Source: Candidatus Brocadiaceae bacterium (GTDB taxonomy: Bacteria > Planctomycetota > Brocadiia > Brocadiales > Bathyanammoxibiaceae). Taken from it: a stretch of 32,653 nt of DNA. The notes under the pieces were generated by a model. The model worked only from the letters and a program-made list of their open reading frames with translations. It ran no database searches and was not told the origin of the DNA. The DNA is taken from positions 1-32,653 of the forward strand of contig JASEHG010000003.1 of assembly GCA_030018855.1 (NCBI GenBank). The letters are read 5' to 3'. The translations under genes and the position numbers were made by a program. Numbering within the stretch: position 1 is the first letter of the stretch; every line of letters begins with the position of its first letter. Below are positions 26,309-32,653 of the stretch, in pieces.

Positions 26309-27770
26309 CGTCTGTCTCCCTGAATGTTTGTCTTTCCTGCAGGGCGATCCTTCTGGCACTCATTACTAGTCCTGCTAATGCCCAGAAAATACCCGTAACA
26401 GGATTACCTGTTTCCAGAGTAACTACACCCCACATTGCCGCATAGAATCCTAAAAAACTCACAAATAGGGCCTTACTCAGTTGGGCATAGAAGGGGTCCT
26501 CACTTATACTCCTGAGTTTCCATGTAAGATAAAGGATGTAACTGTGAAGGCCTATAAAAATGATAAGCCCTGGTATCCCCAAATCTACCAGCGTCTCTAC
26601 ATATTGATTGTGAGAGTCGGTACCTCCACTCAAAAGAGAGGCACTAGCCCAAAAACCCCCTGACCAACCGTATCCAAATATTGGGCTATGAGCCCCGAAA
26701 GAAAGTTTGTTATACCAGATGTCCCACCTGGTCGTGGTACTGGACCCCGGGTCAAACAGAAATTCACGCCTAGATATATCAAAAACCTCAAATTCAGATA
26801 AAACTCTATGGAAGAAATAATCTTTTAAGAAATAAAAAACCAATCCACCCAGGATTAAAAGTTGGATTAAGGATTTGATTCTCCTTCGTCTTAGTTGATG
26901 TATAAGAAACAATAAGAGGACCACAGTCCCCAGGTAGGCCGAACGAGACCCAGTCAAGATTATCCCTACCAATATGAGGGATGAAAGAATCCATCTTTTA
27001 GTGTGCCCCCCCTTTTCAAGAAAGGACATGAGTACCGGGAAAGAGAATAATAAGATAGCTTGACCAAGTATATTGGGATTACCAATAGTCCCTACACTCC
27101 GATAGTCAATACTCCCATAAATGGCGCCTTTTCTCGGGTTGAAGATTTGCGTTGGGAGGTAAAATCCAGTAAATGCCCCGATTCTCTGGATAATAGCAAG
27201 TCCCACTTGAAAAATAACACAGAACATCACAATTTTGGAAAAGCTTTTTATCTTCTCTTTTCCATCAACAAAGCCTCCCACAAGAAAGAATAGAGAGGTC
27301 ATGGAGAGAGTCCTGAGGAGGGATACAAGGGTGAAGTAGAAATGGTCCTCCCCGAGTCTATAATTATATGCCACAGAGACAAGCCCCCAGGCAAACAGGG
27401 CATAAATTAAAGGGTTAATCGGGGTAGAGGGCCATTTCTTCCTTCCCAATGCAATGCCACTTCCGAGCCTGAAAAAGAGCAAAAGGATTATCGGGTCCCA
27501 AATATAAAACCCCAGGGAACCTAGCTTCAAAATCATAAAGTGCTCGGTAGGAGTTAATTGAATGGCTAGAAAACAAAGAATTAATGCGGCAAATTCGGGT
27601 ATAAAAAGCAGCGCTAAAAATCCAAAGATGCCTAAGAACGAGAAGTAATTCTCGGCTGCTATAGATTTACCTATTAAATAGCCGAGGATTACAATTAAAA
27701 AGATCCCCATCCATGGGCCAATAGAGGGAACATTTCTTATTAATCTTAATCGTACAGTTTGCAGCCCCAT
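26277..27770 (-). CDS. O-antigen ligase / Wzy-like polymerase membrane protein
   Basis: Multiple TM segments; Wzy_C-like stretch RSVGTIGNPNILGQAILLFSFPVLMSF...GIILTGSRSAYLGTVVLLL...GYGWSGGFWASASLLSGGTDSHNQYVETLVDLGIPGLIIF. Confidence 0.88.
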   Translation of the reverse strand: MGLQTVRLRLIRNVPSIGPWMGIFLIVILGYLIGKSIAAENYFSFLGIFGFLALLFIPEFAALILCFLAIQLTPTEHFMILKLGSLGFYIWDPIILLLFFRLGSGIALGRKKWPSTPINPLIYALFAWGLVSVAYNYRLGEDHFYFTLVSLLRTLSMTSLFFLVGGFVDGKEKIKSFSKIVMFCVIFQVGLAIIQRIGAFTGFYLPTQIFNPRKGAIYGSIDYRSVGTIGNPNILGQAILLFSFPVLMSFLEKGGHTKRWILSSLILVGIILTGSRSAYLGTVVLLLFLIHQLRRRRIKSLIQLLILGGLVFYFLKDYFFHRVLSEFEVFDISRREFLFDPGSSTTTRWDIWYNKLSFGAHSPIFGYGWSGGFWASASLLSGGTDSHNQYVETLVDLGIPGLIIFIGLHSYILYLTWKLRSISEDPFYAQLSKALFVSFLGFYAAMWGVVTLETGNPVTGIFWALAGLVMSARRIALQERQTFRETDVVGSKVYRGY

Positions 27771-28017
27771 ATGGTAAGCTGGAATCTCCCTTTCCTGTCC
27801 ACTTGTCTATAAATTAGGAGAAATTGCCGAGGCTTTGATGCCCTGAATAACCTGCCCAAAATCCCGCTAATCTGGGAACCTTGCTAAGGTATGCCCTGCT
27901 TCTAAAGAGCCACTGCCCGCATAAAAAGCATAGTTGCTGCCATTGCCTTTAGTAAAACTTGGTTCTTAATCTATCGAGACCCCTGCAAAAACTCCTATTT
28001 ATATAGTCCAGTGCAGC

Positions 28018-28078
28018 ACTCCCTCCCCCTTGAGGGGGGAGAGAAGGTTGAAAATCCGCCTCAGGCGGGGAGGGGGTG
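28018..28078. repeat. Inverted-repeat cluster with a family C core
   Basis: CTCCCTCCCCCTTGAGGGGGGAGAG...AATCCGCCTCAGGCGGGGAGGGGGTGAA between the GT4 (stop 28137) and the Wzy-like gene. Confidence 0.6.
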
Positions 28079-28136
28079 AAGTTAAGTAAACTGTTAGACT
28101 TTTTCAGAGCTCTCCTATTGTCAGAACCCCATTGAT

Positions 28137-29312
28137 TTATCCCCCCTGGATAATGGTTTTAAATCTCTCAACAGTTTTTTCTAGTGTAAAGTCCGCAACG
28201 ACCCGGAATCCCTCAAGCCTTAGTTCTTCCCTTTGTTTCTCATCTTTTAAGAGTTCCAGTATTTTATCACAAAACAGGTCTATTTTGTTAACTGGGGTGA
28301 TGTACTCCTTTTGCTTTTGGCTGGTAAAGGCTAGTACGCCTCCACCTCCAGTGGTTGAGACGAAGGGCACCCCCGTTGCCATTGCCTCAAGAAGGACCCG
28401 TCCGAATTCCTCCCTGGAGGCAGGGTGGATATAAATGTCAGAAATAATAAAATAGTTCTTTACCAATCTGTTTGGTACACTACCGATGACTCTAACCCAA
28501 TCTTTTAACCTTTTTCTCTCTATCTCCTTTATTAGCTCTTCCTTATATGGTCCGTCCCCAGCTATAATAAACACCACCTTTTTATGACAATCTTTAATCT
28601 TTTCAACAATTGAAGGCAAAAGGTGTACCCCTTTATGCTCTCCAAGGGTGCCTAGATATAGAATTACCTTTTCATCTTTAATACAAAGCTCCTCCCTTAA
28701 AATTTTTTTAGCCCTTCCATCTAAGAACGGGTTTAGCCTCTGCGTATTTATCCAGTTGGGAATAACCAGAATCTTTCTTCCACTGAGGCCAAAATTTTTC
28801 TCGTAATACCTTGCCATAAAGTGGGAGCAGGTAACAAGAAAGGTTGCCCATTGAAATGCCAGTACGGTGGGGAGGTCTATCAGGAACTTCCTTTTCATTG
28901 CCGCCAGGCTAAATTCCCACCTGGCAAAATAGGCCTTATTCTCTACACAGCTCCATATATAAGTTTCTCCCCCCAAAATCTTTGTAACAATAGAAGCTAT
29001 CAAGGCAGGAAGGAGGTTGTAGTGGATGTAAAATTTTTTATACCCCTTCAATCTCAGTACTACTAACAAGATAAAAAGCTCAAGAATACGCAAAGGCAGG
29101 AACTTAAATCTCTGTACATAACACCCTACGAGGTTTTTTATTTGTGGTTTTCCAGAAGAGTTCTCGACCACAAGAGATATATTTATGTCCTCCCCAAGCC
29201 TCTCTATAAGCTCATAAAGATGAAAGTAATGAGTTGCTGTATTTTGCTCATAGCAGGGAAGGAGGTAGCAGAGTTTCTTACGATTAATTTTATTTTCAAT
29301 CCTTTTGTCCAA
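28137..29312 (-). CDS. Glycosyltransferase family 4
   Basis: YLGTLGEHKGVHLLPSIVEKI, IHPASREEFGRVLLEAMATGVPFVSTTGGGGV. Confidence 0.93.
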   Translation of the reverse strand: MDKRIENKINRKKLCYLLPCYEQNTATHYFHLYELIERLGEDINISLVVENSSGKPQIKNLVGCYVQRFKFLPLRILELFILLVVLRLKGYKKFYIHYNLLPALIASIVTKILGGETYIWSCVENKAYFARWEFSLAAMKRKFLIDLPTVLAFQWATFLVTCSHFMARYYEKNFGLSGRKILVIPNWINTQRLNPFLDGRAKKILREELCIKDEKVILYLGTLGEHKGVHLLPSIVEKIKDCHKKVVFIIAGDGPYKEELIKEIERKRLKDWVRVIGSVPNRLVKNYFIISDIYIHPASREEFGRVLLEAMATGVPFVSTTGGGGVLAFTSQKQKEYITPVNKIDLFCDKILELLKDEKQREELRLEGFRVVADFTLEKTVERFKTIIQGG

Positions 29313-29317
29313 CCCTT

Positions 29318-29959
29318 TTAACGTCCTGCTATAACAAAATAACCCAACACGTAAGAATGTTCAAAACGGTCACCGAAAGCTATTTTCACTAAGAAGTCCA
29401 ATCCGAGGGCAATCAGGTTTGCCATTATTTTTAGAGGGAATACTTTTAGACTTACTCCAGACAAATTAGCACCAACAGTAAAGATACCGCCTTTTGAGAC
29501 AATCCGTATATGAGTGAAACCGCCCCTTCGAAAGATTTTTTCCAGTGCGCTGTGGGTATACCTAAAGTAATCATGAGGGTCCGCATGAAACTCTTTCAAG
29601 AAAGGGACAAAACATAAAACCAGCCCTGAGGGCTTTAGAACTCTTTTAGTCTCTATTATAAGTTCTTGATAGCTGAAAACATGTTCAAGCAGGTTAAACA
29701 GAAGAACGTAATCAAAGACCTCGCTTCCAAGAGGCAGGCCCTTCTCTAAATCGGCCACAATTTGTGGTTTATTCTTGAGAGCGATATCAACAGCAAAAAT
29801 TCTACAATCGCCTGTACGAGGGTTAAGATAGTTCCAATATGTTGCGGAGTTATAACCCCCTAAGTCCAGAATATTTCCAGATAAGGGGGGGAACTTTTTT
29901 AACTCTCTGTGCATGAAAGCACGTATTGGGGAATAGCCTTTTAAAATCTCAAACAGCAT
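29318..29959 (-). CDS. SAM-dependent class I methyltransferase
   Basis: GNILDLGGYNSATYWNYL...FDYVLLFNLLEHVFSYQELIIETKRVLKPSGLVLCFVPF. Confidence 0.92.
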   Translation of the reverse strand: MLFEILKGYSPIRAFMHRELKKFPPLSGNILDLGGYNSATYWNYLNPRTGDCRIFAVDIALKNKPQIVADLEKGLPLGSEVFDYVLLFNLLEHVFSYQELIIETKRVLKPSGLVLCFVPFLKEFHADPHDYFRYTHSALEKIFRRGGFTHIRIVSKGGIFTVGANLSGVSLKVFPLKIMANLIALGLDFLVKIAFGDRFEHSYVLGYFVIAGR

Positions 29960-31122
29960 CAGATAAGGTCGGAGATAAATTCTAGGAATTTATTTGCCCA
30001 TACATCACTGTTGTGTTTCTCTTTAACACTTTGATATGCCGACTTGCCAATCCTTGTTCTAAGGGCCTTATCTTTCCACAAAATTTCAATATGGCTTGCA
30101 ATCGCCTCAGGCGCATAAGGCGGTACTACTACACCAGATTCCATATGCTTCACAACTTCAATTGTTCCGGTGGCAGAAGTCAGTATAACTGGTTTTCTTC
30201 GTGCCATAGCTTCCAGACAAGAGCCGTTACATCCCTCCATTATAGAAGGCATAATAAAGATATCGCATTGGTCGTAAAGCTCTAGAACTCGCTCCCTTTC
30301 AATATAACCCCAAAAAGCAACGTTAGCTTGAATGTCTAGTTTTTCAGCTAGTGATTGCAGTTCCTTGAGGTTACCCATATCCCCGCCCACCACTATGTAT
30401 TTAAACGGCAGGCCCTTTAATTTTAAGAGCTTGCATGCCTCCAGTGCATCACTAACCCTTTTTATCTTTCTTAAACCACATACAGTCAAAAGACGCATAC
30501 TTTCATCAGATGTATTAGGATGCAAATTAATGTGCTCATTTTGAAGAAATTTATCGGATACGAAAGGATAGATGACGGCTATATTGTTTCTCCTAATCTT
30601 CCAGAAATCTTCAATTCTATCTTTTAGGTTCTGGCTCACCGACTCTATAGCCGTTGCGTAGCGTAAAGTATAACGAACAAGGAGACGAACTTTCCAACTT
30701 GTAAAAGCCCCTTCCTTAAATTCCTGTGAATAATTGACATCCGATCCCCTAACACTAACTACTGCAGGGACACGCAAAAGTTGGGATGCTACCGTCCCAG
30801 TAAAACCTGCTATCCCTGCCCAAAATGCATAAAGAAGGTCTATCTTTTCCTTCTTATGAATTTGCCTAACTTTATGTAAAGCCTTGGCAAAAAAGGAGGG
30901 GAAATAAATTTTTGAATTTCCGCAGTATAATCTATAAACATCAAGATTTCCACTAAACTCTTCAGAGGGTTGCCCAATAGATTGTAAAGTAACTACAGAA
31001 ACTTTCACCCCTTTTTTAACTAAAGTATTAACATAATCATAAACACGATGTCCCGCATAAGTTTGTTCAGAAATATAACTTTCTGTTATTACACAAATAT
31101 GCAAGTTAATACCTTCCGTCAA
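29959..31122 (-). CDS. Glycosyltransferase family 4
   Basis: AGHRVYDYVNTLVKKGVKVSVVTL, IFIMPSIMEGCNGSCLEAMARRKPVILTSATGTIEVVK. TTG start uncertain. Confidence 0.93.
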   Translation of the reverse strand: MTEGINLHICVITESYISEQTYAGHRVYDYVNTLVKKGVKVSVVTLQSIGQPSEEFSGNLDVYRLYCGNSKIYFPSFFAKALHKVRQIHKKEKIDLLYAFWAGIAGFTGTVASQLLRVPAVVSVRGSDVNYSQEFKEGAFTSWKVRLLVRYTLRYATAIESVSQNLKDRIEDFWKIRRNNIAVIYPFVSDKFLQNEHINLHPNTSDESMRLLTVCGLRKIKRVSDALEACKLLKLKGLPFKYIVVGGDMGNLKELQSLAEKLDIQANVAFWGYIERERVLELYDQCDIFIMPSIMEGCNGSCLEAMARRKPVILTSATGTIEVVKHMESGVVVPPYAPEAIASHIEILWKDKALRTRIGKSAYQSVKEKHNSDVWANKFLEFISDLI

Positions 31123-31201
31123 TCCATGACCAAATTAATGACTGTAGGTTCTCCCAGACATCTAGTACAATCTCCTCTTGTGGAAGTCTTAGGGTTTCCA
31201 T
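31106..31201 (-). CDS. Possible 31-aa small ORF with a strong Shine-Dalgarno
   Basis: AAGGAG-acacatccc-ATG; METLRLPQEEIVLDVWENLQSLIWSWIDGRY*. Overlaps the start of the next GT4. Confidence 0.35.
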   Translation of the reverse strand: METLRLPQEEIVLDVWENLQSLIWSWIDGRY

Positions 31202-31252
31202 GGGATGTGTCTCCTTTCTGAATTCAAGGTTAACTAAACACACCAGAAAAGG

Positions 31253-31369
31253 TTACACCCTCTCCCTTAAATTTCCACAACAAATTTTACATTGCCCATG
31301 ATTGTAAAGATGCCTTTGAGCGCCACCCTGCTCGGAAGAGGTTATAAGAAACAGCAGTTTTCTTCTCAT
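31253..31369 (-). pseudogene. N-terminal remnant of a GT4 glycosyltransferase
   Basis: MRRKLLFLITSSEQGGAQRHLYNHGQCKICCGNLRERV*. The first 22 residues resemble the start of the GT4 at 19234-20409 (NLLFLITSSDGGGAQKHLYDA). ATGA overlap with the upstream radical SAM gene. Confidence 0.7.
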
Positions 31370-32653
31370 TGTTTAACCTTGAAAAGACGACTCTTCCTCT
31401 TATAAAACTTTCTAACAAAATTAACGTATGCGTATTTCAAAGCATTAAAGAAAATACGGTGCAATACGACTAATTTCCTATAGGGGAGAAACTTTGAAGT
31501 CACAAGTTTATCAATAATTTCTACCGTTTTAGGATTAGGAAAAGTCCTGTACAGCCTTACGAGAATTGTAAAGTACCTGGCATAAAATTCTATTTGTGTG
31601 CTGCTAATCGTGGGTAATGAGAGAATAGTACTTGTTCTGTAATCGTCAGCTACACTACCCGAGAGAAATCCTTCTCTTTTACAAAGCTCAAAGAGTTCAG
31701 TATTTGGGTATGGATAGAATATTGTCACCTGCATTCCATCCGCACCAATTTCAGCGTTAAGTTTTATGGTCGCCAAGACCTTTTTACTATCTTCATAAGG
31801 GAGGCCTACCATGTTAAAGGTCTGGGTTGATATTCCATAACGTTGAAGAATGCTGAATGCCTCCTTTATCTTGTTCTGTGACATTGGCCTCTTCAGCACA
31901 TTCCTCCTTATATCTTCGCTCCCGCTCTCAATCCCTATCCATACCCGTATACAGCCTGAATCCTTCAGCATCTCGGCTGCGGCCTCAGTTACCAATTCTG
32001 GCCTGGTGTTGCACATATACGGCAGGTGGATATGAGATTTATAGGCGCTTATGAATTCACTGAACCAGACCTTATCCTTGATTAGGGTGTCGTCATGAAG
32101 GACTAGATACCTTATAAAGGGGTAGGACCTTAGAAAGGCCTTTATCTCTTCTATAACCCTCCCTGCGCTTTGGAAGCGGACTATGGTGTTCTCAGATTCA
32201 TATATTTTTCTGATTTGGTGATTTACACAATAGGAACACTTGAATGGACAGCCCCTTGAGGCAAGATAACTGCCAATACCTTCTTGCGTGTCCTCTAGGG
32301 ATTCTATATCAAATAATCTCCAGTCGTAAAAGGGCAACTTATCAAGGTCTCTTATCAAGGAACGTGGTGGATTGCGGTGTATCCGTCCATTGTCTTTAAC
32401 CCAAATGTTACGGATATTACGAAAATCCCTCTTATATTCCATGGCCTCACATAACTCTGCCATTGCCTCTTCGCCTTCACCTACGCATACCATATTCAAT
32501 CCCTTTGCAGATATGGACTCTTCGGGGGCTACAGTAGGATGAACTCCTCCGCAGATGGTAGGCAACCCAAATCTGTCCTTTATCCATGAGGAATATTTAA
32601 TCACGTAGCGAAACATGTTGGTGCCTGAGGAAAAGGCCACCAGGTCACAAGAG
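31366..32653 (-). CDS. B12-binding domain radical SAM protein (N-terminus cut off by the window edge)
   Basis: SCDLVAFSSGTNMFRYVIKYSSWIKDRFGLPTICGGVHPTVAPEE, ASRGCPFKCSYCVNHQIRK. Frame is open through the right edge. Confidence 0.94.
   Translation of the reverse strand, partial: SCDLVAFSSGTNMFRYVIKYSSWIKDRFGLPTICGGVHPTVAPEESISAKGLNMVCVGEGEEAMAELCEAMEYKRDFRNIRNIWVKDNGRIHRNPPRSLIRDLDKLPFYDWRLFDIESLEDTQEGIGSYLASRGCPFKCSYCVNHQIRKIYESENTIVRFQSAGRVIEEIKAFLRSYPFIRYLVLHDDTLIKDKVWFSEFISAYKSHIHLPYMCNTRPELVTEAAAEMLKDSGCIRVWIGIESGSEDIRRNVLKRPMSQNKIKEAFSILQRYGISTQTFNMVGLPYEDSKKVLATIKLNAEIGADGMQVTIFYPYPNTELFELCKREGFLSGSVADDYRTSTILSLPTISSTQIEFYARYFTILVRLYRTFPNPKTVEIIDKLVTSKFLPYRKLVVLHRIFFNALKYAYVNFVRKFYKRKSRLFKVKQ

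Overview
The window has three parts. (1) At 1-3.64 kb lies a housekeeping segment on the + strand: the 3' end of dnaG, rpoD, a C4 zinc-ribbon protein gene and the RNase P RNA gene (rnpB). (2) At 3.7-18.2 kb lies a mixed accessory and metabolic segment. It holds a TumE/TumA-like toxin-antitoxin pair, a lipoprotein, a DUF362 ferredoxin, an AlkP-superfamily protein, cysC, mqnA and mqnC (futalosine menaquinone pathway), a stand-alone ScdA_N/DUF542 protein, a B12-binding radical SAM protein, a nucleotidyltransferase pair, moeA, lnt, tRNA-Ala(GGC) and a hicBA pair. (3) At 18.6-32.65 kb lies an exopolysaccharide-type cluster on the - strand: sugar-phosphate transferase, four GT4 glycosyltransferases, a YdjC/ChbG deacetylase, a GNAT+DegT fusion, a Wzy/O-antigen-ligase-like protein, a methyltransferase and two B12-binding radical SAM proteins. 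Two observations stand out. First, two toxin-antitoxin pairs each sit downstream of a structural-RNA gene and are each flanked by a direct repeat of that RNA's 3' end. HicBA lies between 47/46-nt copies of the tRNA-Ala 3' end. TumE/TumA lies between 21-nt identical copies of the rnpB 3' end. No integrase ORF is visible in either islet. Second, several families of short palindromic repeats have spread through the region. They lie within the rnpB stems read as P3, P9 and P12, in frame inside lnt, mqnA and an AlkP-family gene in two different reading frames, and at gene ends where they supply stop codons or C-terminal tails. All family names come from reading motifs by eye; no database search was run. 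Taxonomy is not assigned.
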